This document shows positions 43,908 through 57,300 of a DNA stretch of 64,000 nt, one piece after another. The stretch is taken from NCBI GenBank assembly GCA_002633005.1, contig NMRA01000716.1, positions 48,596 to 112,595 on the forward strand, given 5' to 3'. Below the pieces are notes generated by a model that was given only the letters and a program-made list of their open reading frames with translations, was not told the origin of the DNA and ran no database searches. Position 1 is the stretch's first letter; every line of letters begins with the position of its first letter. The position numbers and the translations under genes are program-made. This stretch comes from Phoronis australis. Taxonomy: Eukaryota; Phoronida; Phoronidae.

Positions 43908-44400
43908 TAGTCTTGACGCATTTTCTGAAAAGAGCCCTGTATAAGGTTCTAGAAGCATTTTTTAGTAAAAGTTGGGAACAAGATTTTTTAACACAATCAA
44001 GGTATGGCGAATTCAATTAACCCTGTTCCCAAGCCGAATTTTGCATTTTTGACCATCTAATTTGCATAAACAAAATGGCGGCCAAATTGTCAAGTTCAGA
44101 TGTATTTTTGTAATAGAAATCACCATAAACCATTTAAAATGTTGAAATGTCTCACCTGTACACTTCTTATAAATACTTCTTGAGCAATACATCAATTATG
44201 AATACTAAAAAAATGCAATTCTGAAAACTAATTATGCAAATAAGGTGCCGCCATTACCATACAATGTAATTTGCGTCTTAAGTTTGTGTTCCTGCAGGCT
44301 AACTTGAAAAATGAGTTGTTTATACTTATATTTTCATGGTCAACAAACATGCTTAAGACATTTTTGGAGCAATTTATTTCATATTTATTGGGTTATAGAT
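43908..44400. repeat. Left terminal inverted repeat
   Basis: Partner of 47380-47871 in inverse orientation. Inner boundary is approximate; similarity fades past the GGTC word near 44342. Confidence 0.75.
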
Positions 44401-44607
44401 GTATACTTTCAGAATGTGGAAAAAATAGTCATTAATCTGCAATGCTGGTCTCGCAAGGTGTCACTAGTTTGATGGAATATAGAACAAATGTTCACACTAT
44501 CCCGTTATCTTCCATTCATAAAAAATCGATATAGTTATTGTTATTGAAGACATTAAATTCTCAGTTGCATGAATTATTTTCAGGCCTGCTGAACACAGTT
44601 TTAGCAT

Positions 44608-47248
44608 TCACTTTTTGGTACTTTTAAACATGCCTAATGCCAGGCAAATCAAACTGTTTGCATACAAGGAATGTGCTGCTGGAATGAGCATAATGATATG
44701 CATTCTCTGCTGTTGCGTTGTTTCTGGCATGCACACAATACCATCTCCAGGCAGTTGTCTCGGATAGAACTCTGTGTCATCAGTATGGGCTGCAAGCATA
44801 CGTTTGTGTGTCCCTCCCATATCAGAGGGTACTGGGAGCTCAGGTATAAAACAATGATCATTTTGCCATACCTTGACCTGATAGTGCACTCTCATCAGAT
44901 GGAAACGGCCGGCATTATGGGTGAGGGGGAAGGACTTCTGGGTTCAAGGGGTGGGAGAATAGTAAATGGCGTGCTACATCTACAGGTCGTGTTGTATATT
45001 CTGCAGACAAATACTTCTGAAGCCACCGTAATTTGCTCAGTGATTTCACCAATGCAGGGGTTCTTAAGCATCTGTGATGCTCTAGGAACACCTTCCATGA
45101 TGATAGTTTCATGTGATTGGCAAAGTACGAGTTGGTCCCAAACCCGGTCACGGCATGGAAAGCAAACAAGGATGTTGCTGAGTCTCTTAGTAGTTTGTTG
45201 AAAAGTGCTTCAGTGTGTATATCTCGTCATTTCTTTGATGTGCCTGACATCATACAGATATGCTCACTTTGCATTTGTTGGACGTGCGATACCAGAAGCA
45301 ATAGAACATCGGGTGTCTCTGGAAATACGACTGAGTGTGGACAGCATGCAGTACCATTCTTGCATCTGCTTCTTCATTTGTGGATTTCAGAGTCCTCAAA
45401 TCAGTCATAACCTTAGATGATTTAATTTACTTCCAGCTCATCTTTGAACCCTCCTGCAACCATAAACTCTTTATCTTCAGGCGTCTACAAACACAGTTCC
45501 CCTGGCAAGAAATGTGCTAGGTCTTCGTTATTCTCAGCCAGTGCCCGAAAATTTGACCAGTTTTGAGGAAGAGGTACACCACGGCCTTCCAAAAATCACC
45601 TGATTTTCTGTGTTCCTTTACTACGCTGTTTTCCTGTTGTGTATTTCATAGTTCCTTGTCTGTATCTGTTAAATACAATGTCAATTTTATGATATCGAAA
45701 TCCTGTGTTTAGCACTGTTTTCATGAATGAATCAGCCAGGTTCTCGAAGGTCACATCACCATCAAGCTTCCCAAGAGCTACCAGCAATGCTTCGCCATCA
45801 AAAATGAGGCAAGCGGGCGAGCCATGAAGTTGAATTCTTTTAGGACAGTCGATGTGTTAACTATTAATACTTCGGCAAGTGAAGATTTATCTCCAGTGCG
45901 CAATGTGCCACTCGTTTCTGTAAGAAAACATGGACGGGAAGAAGCTCGCGTTTGAGCACAGACGGCAAATCAACTGGCCGACCCACCTCATAAGCCGTAG
46001 CTAGGCAGCGAAGTATATCTCTCTCTGCCTTAAGAACTATTTTCTTGTCTTTGTCTTTGGATTGTTTCACCACATCATGTAAGTTGGCAAATGTTGGGGC
46101 ATTATTTTTGCGCATAGGCGCGTGAATTGACATGTCTGAATTATCGCATTGCTCAGTGATAATCGGTCTCGAACAAATTTCTTAGTTTGTTCGTGTCCAA
46201 GTTCCTTGGCATGTAAAAGTGACTCTTGGATTAGTGCTGTTGCTAGGTCTTTTGTTGCAAGGCTTTGTAGCAGCTAAGGCCTTGCGGACGAGAAGACCTT
46301 CAATCCATGGAATGCGTAAAGAAGGGAACTCTCAACAGTTGCCTCGTGGCTTCGTTATGAAACTATGTACTCCCACAGCAGTAAGTTTGTTCAGCTATAT
46401 GAGATTTCAGATTAAATGAGAGTGTCCACCTCCATAGAGCTGACAAGGTTTTGGTATTACCGATGATACCACGTCCTTTTTGCCTGCCCCATTTACCCAC
46501 TGGTCAGAATCTTCCTGACAGAGCATGTGAGGAGATCACTTAACTACAAAATTTCCTGCTTGAAACTCTGACCAAACAGACTGTGGAAGCTGATGTATCT
46601 CCGCTAAAAAGACCTCGCCCCACTCGGGCATAATTCGGTGAGGCAGCACGAGAGTAAATGAATACAGATGCAGCTCCAAAATACCATCCCGTTGAGAGCA
46701 TGTGTACTTTAACAATATTGGAACCATGTACATGTAACTCCACCAGACGCTGAAATTCACATCAGAACTACTGTTGACAAAATGCCCAGGAGTTTCCTGA
46801 ACTTATCCTAATTGAGAAATGTTAAAAACTCCGAAATTTTCTGTGGATCATCATCTGCAGACATACTGGTACTACAAGCATGACAGTCGCTTCTGCAATA
46901 AACGAGAGAAGGCTTGACACATGCAGGAGATGCCACAGAGCTTGCAAAGACAGTTTGTGTGCCCTCATCCTGTAGCTTTGCTGTACGACTTTCCACTGAG
47001 GACCAGTTCCATAGGTCTTGACCAAGTACTGCACTCTCTATACACACCTCAGCTATTCCGGAATCACTCATGTGATCTTCTATGGCCTTGATAAAGTTCA
47101 TTGATAGTGAAGAACCATTAACGAGGTACTGTATTAACATATGTTGGTATTCTGGGACCGACCACGTAAGCTCCATTAATCTGCAGCAGAGTGCTTGGTC
47201 GACTGTGAGGACTTTATGTTCCTGTCCAAAATGGGACGATATGGCCAT
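44608..47248 (-). pseudogene. Decayed transposon-borne protein, uncharacterised family
   Basis: Fragments in minus-strand order: 47248-46808 (LTVDQALCCRLMELTWSVPE), 46133-45864 (KIVLKAERDILRCLATAYEV, then GRPVDLPSVLKRELLPV), 45787-45596 (DGDVTFENLADSFMKTVL, HKIDIVFNRYR), 45169-44915 (FAFHAVTGFGTNSYF, WKVFLEH), 44895-44608 (VHYQVKVWQNDHC). Together they resemble a large protein found as 'hypothetical' in many copies in aquatic invertebrate genomes. Frames shift and stop between fragments, so it is not functional. The VTGxxTxSYF and aspartate-rich core of that family recalls PIN/FEN nucleases, but this is a guess. Confidence 0.65.
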
Positions 47249-47379
47249 ACATCTCTTTACAACAGTATTTAAAAGTCATGTTGTTATGTTTACAATACTT
47301 TTATGTCTTATCTAAATAGTGAGATGTTCGCAAAAAAGCATTGATAATTATGATTTCTAATTTAATTTTCAGACTTTAT

Positions 47380-47871
47380 TTATGAGCATTTGTAACTTAG
47401 TGAAGATGAAATAAAAAGCTTCACATGTGTCATAATGATTTTTCTAGACCTTCAAAACATAGGTATAGACACCTTAGTTGTCATGTTTGCCTGCAAATTG
47501 ATAAAGTTACACCGAAATTTGAATTTTTTGGTAATGGCGGAAGCTAATTAGCATAATTGGGGAATTTAATGACGTTCATTAATATGCTCTTAAATTTAAG
47601 TGATCTAAACACACTTATACTATGTTTTTGAAGCAAAAATTTCCTAATTATTCGTCACATATTGTACTCCTGGTCTTACGAATGTTTGTTATCTTGGTTG
47701 TTTGGCGGCCATTTTCTTTATGCAAATTAGATGGTCAAAAACTCAAAATCCAGCTTGGGAACAGGCATAATCGAAATCAGCATACCATAATTATGCTAAA
47801 AAGATAGGTTCTCCACTTTTACTAAAAAAATGCCTCTAACATCCACATTTTCCAGAAATGCGTCTAGACTA
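47380..47871. repeat. Right terminal inverted repeat
   Basis: Inverse partner of 43908-44400. Confidence 0.75.
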
Positions 47872-48183
47872 AGTTGCCTAAGGCCAATATGCACCCCCCA
47901 AAAGAAAGGTGTTCCAAAACTTAATTTTTAAAGACTTTTGATTCATCATACATGTAGGTAAGAACTTTCATTCGCTATATAATATATTACTTCTGCAATT
48001 TGTTTTGAGTCACGCACCATCTCAGTACAAATTATTTGGATTAAACGTGCAGGACTTGGTACTCGTATCGAAAAGAATTCTCTCGTAAAGCTACGCATTT
48101 GGTGTGTACCAAGTTTGAATCACTTTAAAGTTGAAACACACACACGCACAGTCACTAATGTCATTGGTTTTGATGCCAAGAAA
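47872..48183. other. Spacer / 3' flank of the VWDE-like gene
   Basis: Probably includes the 3' UTR of the minus-strand gene. No clear AATAAA was seen on the minus strand. Confidence 0.4.
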
Positions 48184-48301
48184 CTAGTCTGCTCCAGACA
48201 TCTTGGGAGGTTGATCATTTCTGGTTTCTATTAGGTCACCAGCTTTCCCTTGGGTCTTTAATTCGAAAACATTCTTAGTAGACGGAACTATTTTCTTGTG
48301 C
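48184..48301 (-). CDS. VWDE: VWDE-like last exon (cytoplasmic tail)
   Basis: Acceptor TTTTCTCAG, phase 2, stop TAG at 48184-48186. Encodes [15 protein letters not shown] and ends PPKMSGAD: a short hydrophilic tail, basic next to the membrane. Confidence 0.82.
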
Positions 48302-51300
48302 CTGAGAAAAAAGAAAAAAACAATTGTCGTTAAGTTAGACTGACCTAGAACGTTTGAAGTGTACACTGTCAAAGGTACATGTACATACGTGACCTGCAAA
48401 TTACACAAGGCCACCACTCATTGCAAGCTTCAGAAGACAAAAAGGAATTGTTATAATTAGTTATACCGCGTGTTTCTACTCACTGTCTCATTTTCGAACC
48501 AGCATTTGCGCCTTACCTGGTCTTAATTCTGTAAGTAGTCAGTGCAACTGTGCCTATGGAAACAACAAACAACAAAACAGTCCCAACAACGATGAGAATG
48601 TCGTACCGCCCCCCGTGTGGGTTGGAGACACTGGTTGGTTCACTGGCATTTTCAGACGCTGCTTGCTCACGAGACGTTGTGGACACCCTATCTAGGTACA
48701 TTGTAGTGCCAGGAGGTAGTGGGCTTGTCGTTTTCAGGGCTGCGTCAGCATATGTCGACACGCAAAGAGCTGAAAAAAGACCTAACTGTGGCGATTAGAC
48801 AGTTTGTATGACATATACATGTACTACCACCATATAATCCCCTACAGGTGTGCAGATACAGACTGTGAAGTAACAGCTAAACTATTGGTATCAGAATGTG
48901 ATTGTATTTAAATACTGTAGTTTCAAAAAGAGTCTATTTACAGATAGATTGGAATTCCAGGGCACCTTGTTTTGTTGGATGGTAAGCTTTAGGTAAATGC
49001 AGTCGCAACTCGGAGATTCCCGACAGTTAAACAAACCACTCCAGACAACCACAGGCTCTGTGTTATTTCGTAAAATGCACCACACTGTTAGTACTAAACT
49101 GTATGCAAACAATGACATGTAACGCAGAGGTAATGCTACCAACAAGTTACCGTAAAGTGTCCAACTGTGATGGCTTTTATCCGTGTTGCACACCTCACAC
49201 GAATTTGAGGGATTGTTCAAACCATGAGGAAAGCAGACTCCTTCAATCAAACAGGACTGCTCCTGGAATACAATGCCTGCTGATTAGAAATACACTGTTT
49301 CTGTAAAGTCAAAATGTACATGCATGACTGTATAAATTGTATACGTCAGGATTCGTAAAGTTTACTAATTAAATGCCTTTGCAAAAAGACCTAACGACTC
49401 ATGATATCGGTGTGAATTCCAAAATTCTTATCCCAAGGTACATGAAAATGACTGCTGCCCATTTCTTGATATCTCCTTTCAGATTCAACAGTTATGCTCC
49501 ATTCCAACACCAGTCTATTAAAAACGCAATGGCAGAATAGCCATCATCATAATTTTTACTCGAACCACGCATTGTATTGGAAACTCCTTTGCACAGTGAC
49601 AGGAATCGGATGCCAGAGATCAATGCATGTGTGAGAAACGTCGCTGCAGCTACGTGAACACGACCGAAGCCATCATTTTACTACGAGAGCGACACCTAGG
49701 CCTACCAAGAAATCCAGCCTAAGATCGCGCAAGAATATTTGAGGGGCAATGCAAGACCAAACAACGTCGTCACTGCACGCCCTGTCGCAATTCTCATACT
49801 ACAACCGTTTGCAAAGACCTACGAAAACAATTTTGTAAGTTTTCGTTGCTACAAAATGTAGTTTGTTGATGTGCTAAAACCGTCAAACTGCAATATGTTA
49901 TGAAGACCTGAGAATCCAAAATTGACGTTATTTCGAGAACAAGTAATTGCGAGATCAAGAACAACGATTTCAAATTAAAACATACTACCTACCAACCTTA
50001 CAATATCACTGACAGACGGCAATGGAATATTTATTCATTTGAGTTTCACATTTCAGTCTTCAGTGCCATTATTACCTTTATCTCCACACGGCATATCATT
50101 CCAGTGTCTTACTGTTGAACTTATCTCTGCCAACATCGCAGTTTCCGCAACCTCGTCATCCTGCCAGAGAGATCCTCTTCATCGTCGTCACCGTTAACTT
50201 CTATACGATACCGTTCTCCTCAATCTGTTGACGTGACTTGTAAGGGGAAAGCGGTGATCATTTGTACCTCATCCACCTCCACTTTCCCAATTTTCATTGG
50301 GGGGAGGGCGGGGTAGAACCATCCATTCTCTAAGACCATGATGCTTGTGTATACAGATATTGCGCGCAAATGCGTTATGGTTATACAGCGGCGGTCAGTA
50401 ATTCGAAGGCCTGCATAACCGGTCATAGTGTGAGGTTTGCGACGGTCTGTGTATCTACACAAATTACAAATTGCCGCATCCGAAATTCGCAACAGGTCTG
50501 AACCTACTTTTGTGATATGTGACATTTTGTGCAGCTGCTGCAGTTTGAGGTCTTACAGGGTACTAACCTCCGCGTTCTCGCTGACGAATGGGATAAAAAC
50601 TGATTAGTTAAGCATTCAGCAGAATAACCTTAACGCGCATACGCACGCTTCCGCGAAAACGGAAGACCACACAATACTTGTGTTAAGTTTTTTTGCCTCC
50701 ATGACATCAATCAAAAGACAGGAATATGCCGAGCTAGCGGGCAAGTTAATTTTTTGAATTAATATTGAAGCGGACAGAATCCTGTTTGAAGATATCTTTT
50801 AAATTACAGTTACTTTTAAATGGTGGAAGTAGTGAATAATTACAAACCATACACCTCGACAATTTCCGACATGAAAATGAGCATGACATTCCAAAACGAG
50901 GCCAATGAAAATAACGCGCTTTCTTATTTACGGTTGAATTCAATCGCTGTGTAATCCGGGACGGTCTAGTGCATCCAAATTTGTCGTAGCTCGTTTAATG
51001 AAATGTGATTACCTTTGAAAGCTGAAACATGATAAATAAAAAAGCTCGTCTAGAGGCAAAATAATGAAATCAAATGGAAACGTTTTTGTACTTACATACA
51101 GCGAAGACCACGCGAATGGATTTCTAGAGGGGATGCAGACTTCGCATGGGTTAGTTGGATTTGTTTCGCCTTCGTACGAGCAAAACCCGCTTATAAGGCA
51201 CGAATTGGTCTGTGAATAAAGCAGGAATATATTAGATGCTATGTAACTGAAACACTTACTACAAGTGAACTTAAGACTCACCTCGGGCCGCCACATAGTG

Positions 51301-54300
51301 ACATTCAACATAAACATTAACACAGGTGCTTGAAAGGTAATACTCATGAGTAAGCCTATCACTACTGTTACTATATGTAAAGTATGGTCAATATACCATG
51401 CAATAGGCACTTTGTAGTTTAGAGGTGACCAGGTATACGTGTAACCTTCTCCTTTTTTGAGCAAATGCAAGTAGGCCTATTGATGAGTCACTAAAAATTC
51501 ATTTTAGTTTCATCAACATGGTCACGTCATGGAACAGGAGTTTAATCACCCCTCACTTGTGATGGTGGGCGTTATCATTTATTTAGGTGATATACCTAAT
51601 GCAAATATTCTAAACCAAAACTTTTGGAAATTGGCTACAGGACTGACAGCGTTTGTCAGGATACTGCAGATGGAATACTAACGATATCAACACCGAAGCG
51701 TTCGAATGCATCTTTGGCACAGGACACTCATTTGAAGAACGGAGGTGAGGGTGGTAGACAAGGATAGTTCTTGATTAAGGCAGTTTGGATGAAACTCAAG
51801 AATTCCTCATTTATTAACAACGGCAGGTTAATACGACTCTTTTGGTCCAATGGAACCGATGCAGTTTTCAAGGGAACCAGTCACTCATATCAATCCCCAG
51901 TAGATCTGAATAGCTCCGCGTCTCGTTAACGACGAGATAAATGTTTCAGCGACTTTCCAAAAGTTTCGATTGATCACTTCCACATTACATACATGTACAG
52001 TAGTTTACCTTTCTCAAACATTGTCCTGTTGCATTGCATGTCATACATACGGAGTCGTACACCAAAAGAACAACCCGGTCACTAACGGTCATGCCATCGT
52101 TACTGACACCTATTCGGAATCCCGATACAGGGACTCCAGGCATCGCTCGGTGTCTGCCTTCTATGCTTCTACGAACTCTGGATTTTGGAAGACGGCAGAA
52201 AACTTCAGTAAAAGTTTCAAACTCCGCTTTGGTGTTCGCATTTTCGCCAGTTGCTTTGAAGGAACCATTCGAAGTCATCTAAATGGTGAATAACTGACTT
52301 GTATTTACTGTTAATATCCACATTGTACATGTATGGCACGCTGTTAATAAACTGGTTCTTATCAGTTAAGTTGGGATCAAGACGATTTTTTGCTACTGTA
52401 CGCATAAATTTTTATATCACAAACTTTTGTCATACAGAGCTACTTTAACGTGAGCGCAACTCCTACTGTGTTTAAATGTCCTGATCAATAACCAAAAGTA
52501 AGGCGCGACTGGTTAAAAGTACGCATGTTTTATGCAAGAACTATCCACACCTGCATGTATTCCAAGTGACACGTGAGATTTTCCGATTCCACGAAGTCAT
52601 CACCGTATACAGGGCATCCCAAACAAGGACGCCGTCTGGCGTCACAAAGTCCCTGCTTCGGAATGGCGTAAACACGTGGGGCATTTGCTTTCTCCAACGA
52701 GCAATCGCTACCAATGAATTCCTCATTACACCAACAAACACCTGTAGTAAAAGTAAACATGGAAGTTGCTATCTTAAAGCAACAATTCCGTGGACTAAAC
52801 ACAGTTTTATACATGTACATATAAGTATCCATAACTGTAAAATTGATGAAATACACACTTGTCGTTATTAACAGTCCTTATTCTGTGTTGTTCGTATCCT
52901 CAACTGACCAAGACATGATTAAATCCTGTCTCTTAATTTTGCATATCGGAAAACTTGCTCCCAAAATACAGCCATTGATAACTGTGAAAAGGTGACGACG
53001 AGAGTTAAACCTACGCGTACAAAATTTAAGCAAACAAAAGTACATGTCCATGTATATGTTTTCTGAAAGTATGAAGTGTGTAGACCTTGTTTTTAACTTA
53101 TTACCAATCTGCCACTAATTAAGTTACATGATCTTGCTTTTTCGGAAAATTTTGATAAAAAGAAATATACTTTCATAGCAAAACATCAGGATTACATGGC
53201 AAAATTTCGTATGGCATAAATGCTCAAAAATAAAATCTCAAAAATGCTGTTACGGTTTTCTAGATTATAGTGTCGTTTTCTCTTTATACATTTTTTCATT
53301 AAAAGCATAGCCATAGTTTATGATAGCCCCTCACGCACAAGCGGAACATTTTAAAAAACAACTACTAATGTCGTTTTGAAAAACAGTGTATAAAGTATAG
53401 TGCCTGAATTTTCACCTGAATCTGATCAGCCTTTTCTGAGAAAAGATGTTACGAAGTTGGTTGAAACTGGAATTCTTCTAGGGTCCTACATAAATTTAAT
53501 ATGCAATATTTAATACAGTTATTTAAGTATCTATAACATATTTTATGTTTTATCTACACGACATCGTGGACAGAGGTAGGTCTACATGCGTACATGCTAT
53601 AGTGTTTGGATAAGTCTATCGCGAAAGTTATACAGCGTTGCTTCAACTCACCTTCGTTACATACCCCGTGTCCACTGCACTCGTTGGGGCAAAGGACATT
53701 CATTATAAGCTTTGGAAGTTTAAAAGCAACACGGCTATCGGATGGGACGTTAGGCCTAGTGCTGCTGTTGGCCGCTGTACTGTTGTCTAGCTGCTCTACC
53801 TCCCACATAGTTGTATTCCGTTCGAGTTCAGTCATGCACTCTTTCTGTATGGAGACGAGCGAGGTAGAGGCCCAGTCCGTGCTGTCTGTTAACTATTGAG
53901 CATATAACGTGAAACACGCAGTCAAGCAACAACATCAACGGAACATGAACAATGTAAACATAATTGCTGAAGCATCAAACTAGTAGTTGTTGCAGGAATA
54001 CCGCTTAAAGGATACTAAACACAGTTTTAACAATTTCGTTCAAAACTGGTTATGTCTCTTGATATTGAATGTAAATGTTTCCTCAACTAGTACCTTTGTT
54101 CACTGTGTCACAGTGGGGTTTTTGAAATGAGACTACACTGTACGTTCTTTATCCCCAACTGTGAATATCTCACCAAAAGTTTTAGTCACGCCTAAAGGGT
54201 TCTCAATCCGCTCCAATACTTTGAAAAATTTCAAGAGTTAAAGTCATATTCAAGGTCATCTTTGAAAACCTTTCTGTTGAATTGTGGTACAATCGTTTTT

Positions 54301-57300
54301 TAGATTGTTGATACGACGAGTTCGCTTCTTTAAACTTTCACGAAGTTTCATGCAATAGATGAAGCAGCGTTCACTGAATAGTTGAGTGATCACCCCAAAC
54401 GTAATTCATAGTAGAGATGGTGTCGACGCTTTTGACACGAGCTAATTGGCGGTACATGAGGATTAAATGACATTACTTCTACGCTATGAATTATGAAGTG
54501 GTACATAGTGCACTTGTACATGTATATGTTACTGGTTGTAATAGAGGGATAGTTTCATGGCAACTGATTTATGACTTTAAAAGACCCAAAACTTGTTTAA
54601 GTTAAGACCAAAGAGAAACGTCCAAAAACAACATTTCTTGATCCCAATATCGGTTCTTCGGTCATTAATGAGATAGAAAGTGAGTCAATTTGTGATACAT
54701 CAGAGCTTGATAGGTACGGTTTTTGTTTCACTTTGTGAATTCGCAAAACTTAACGAAACGATATATGGAATTCGTCATTAAGAATAATATTGCTATCTTG
54801 AAATTCATTTAGAGCCATAAGTACTATGGGAATCCTGTTTTCTTGAGAAGACTTCGGTATGATTGGACAAAATCATATCAGGTATGTCGTACTGCATTGC
54901 CTCTAAAGTACTTTGCCGGTTCTCGAATCGAGCACAGACGATTTCCAATTTATTTGTGGCCCTTACATGTGGATTATAAGATATTGAGAAATTTTTCAAC
55001 GAAAATTTTTCTTCAACTGATTGCATTAATTTTGTAAATTTTGGCCATTTATACAGAGTCTGATATTTAACCCAGCCTCGTAGCAGGCTAGTGTTCGGGC
55101 CGTAAACGTACACTGTATCTCACAGCAGATGCCGTTAGTGAAAAATAACTTCGATGCCAATAGTGTTGGTCGTGCCTTGTGCGTACGATCACAGTTTTTT
55201 GATTATTGAGCATACATAGAGTCCAAATCCGGACTTGTAAACGTTCAGACTTAAAGTTCGTCGTGAACCGTCGGTCTAACGAGTGGTACCCGATTTAGAC
55301 GGAGCTCAGAAACATTTTCTGCTTTGCACAAACCTTTATGTCTTCGATGCATGACTCAATTTTTCCTGTAAAATCAATCTCAGTTACACCGGCACATGCA
55401 GTTGAAACAGGCGACGTGAGGATAGCATTTTCACAGAATCTCTTTGCTTGATCATAAGTAGTGCCGCTAGCCGTCGGGAAGGTCATGGCCTGAAACGTTC
55501 ATGTCTATATCAAAAATGAACGTGTATTTTATTCATTTGCCATAGGGCAAACCGTTGATCCAGGCAGTTGGGTGCCACTTTGTTAGCGAAGCACAACACG
55601 TATTTAATCCCCAAACTCAGATTTGGCATTCAATTGTGTTTATTTGAAGCACCTGTTCTCTGTATTTCTTGAATAGTTTATTTTAATTCGCCGAATGTAA
55701 GGTAGGAGGATAGATTATGTCCTTAGCCAATAACCATTAAACGTTGGCATATTTGTGCACGCCCCGCAAATTCAAACGGCGGGAACTGGACAAATTCTCC
55801 TCTTTACAAGACAATTTGACGACGATAGTGGCATTTACCAAAGTTTTAGTTTGTGACGCCTACCTGTGGTAGAAAGTCAGGATCGTAGTCGACGTCAAGT
55901 TCATCTTCGTCTTCTACAAAATCGTGGAAGTCTGTGTTTCGTTTTCGACGGCATTTTTTCAGATGTCGCGCTGTGATGTCAGTACCCTGGCTTTGCCCTC
56001 ACACGGGTTTACGTACCCAGTCTCACTGCATTCAATGACATTTGAATCGCCACATTGGCAGTATTGATGACTCCCAAATCCTTCATAGGTGTCGTTTGGG
56101 TTGAATTGTCCAGAAAATAAACTGTTGTGTTGCTTAACTCTGCAAAAGAATTGAAAAAGAGGATAGTTTCGCCAAGGTAGGGTGGTTCTACTCTAAGGAA
56201 AGAGCCACTGGTCTAGTTGACCTAGGTTTAAAACTGAAGTAACATTAGACAATTGGAGGCATTTTCCTTGCTACATTAATATGATTCAGAAAACGTTTAA
56301 CCCAGCATGCAACAAAAAAAAACAGGGAAAACCGCCAGTCCAAATGAACCCAATGGCTCGTGAAGGATCTTCAGACGGAACTACCTGAACTCTCATATCC
56401 TTTCAATTCACTACCCCCCGCCTGCTTTGAGAACTTATTTCTGTGTATGGTATTGTCACCATTAGGATATGGCTCAGAGAAAACAATGTATCAGCGTCCA
56501 CGACATCTGTTGCTAGCTCTCTCTCTCTCTTGCACTTGTTAAGCGGTCATTTTGTTGGAAAGAGCCATTCAATGACGTACACGGACCATCATCTCTTTGA
56601 ACATTGCCTCGCAATCGACCCTGAACAAGGTAACCGAGCTCAAAAAATTACCTCCATCTTTCCGTGAACCTATTCTTAAGAGCAGAACCGTCCAGAATTA
56701 ATCCACGGCGTGTCTTGCATACTTTATCCTTAGAGTCGTCATATCGATTTCCGTTGTAAGTGTACGTTAAATCGTCGTAACAGTTGCCGTTGAAAAAACC
56801 ACACAGTCCTTCCGTGTTCTTATAATCGGCGAGTGACGGTGTTATGTAGATATTCATGTATGTTCCCCGAAGACCATTGGCTTCGACTACCGTACCAGTA
56901 GGAAGATGAATCTGAATAAAGACAGTTGACCTACATGCAAATGTAGGATAAGGCACCATGTAAACTGTCTTTTTAGCCCAATGATAACGTGAGGATTGTC
57001 ATTTTAAAATAGCAATTGTGATGTAAACTGCGTGTACGAGCAAAGATGCAATGGTCAGGTTGAGTCAGCAAAACAAATGGTTGAGGTAAACATAGAGCAC
57101 TGTAACTTTTCACGTACCTCTACTGCGTCTCCCCCGTTTTTTCGAAAAAGTCTGGTACCCCTGCCAAACGGGTAACAATGTCCCTTCTGTGAAATTCTCA
57201 GTCGTTGTCGCCGTTGGGAACCACCTCCAAAACGATAAGCTCCGCCATGTGTTTTTCTCTTGCAGCTTTCAATGACAATTACATCAGTCGCAGACCTGAC

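Larger units (their letters stand above)
43908..47871 (-). mobile_element. Long-TIR DNA transposon with decayed uncharacterised protein
   Basis: Left and right ends are inverted repeats of roughly 450 bp (43908-~44400 and ~47380-47871). Outermost bases are TAGTCTTGACGCA and, inverted, TAGTCTAGACGCA. Inside these are shared blocks such as GACCATCTAATTTGCATAAA and CCGCCATTACCA. No clear target duplication is seen. Between the TIRs the minus strand holds collinear fragments of one protein. The superfamily could not be named. Confidence 0.8.

Noticed and set aside
44671-45201. Plus-strand open stretch of 176 codons
   Set aside because: It is antisense to the collinear transposon protein fragments, has no family features and lies inside the long-TIR element.
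50220-50525. Minus-strand 101-codon frame inside a VWDE-like intron
   Set aside because: Flanking exons 51096-51209 and 49151-49262 already join in phase, and no family is recognised. Could be revisited with RNA data.
54805-55113. Minus-strand 102-codon frame
   Set aside because: Random-looking composition in an intron. Neighbouring exons join without it.
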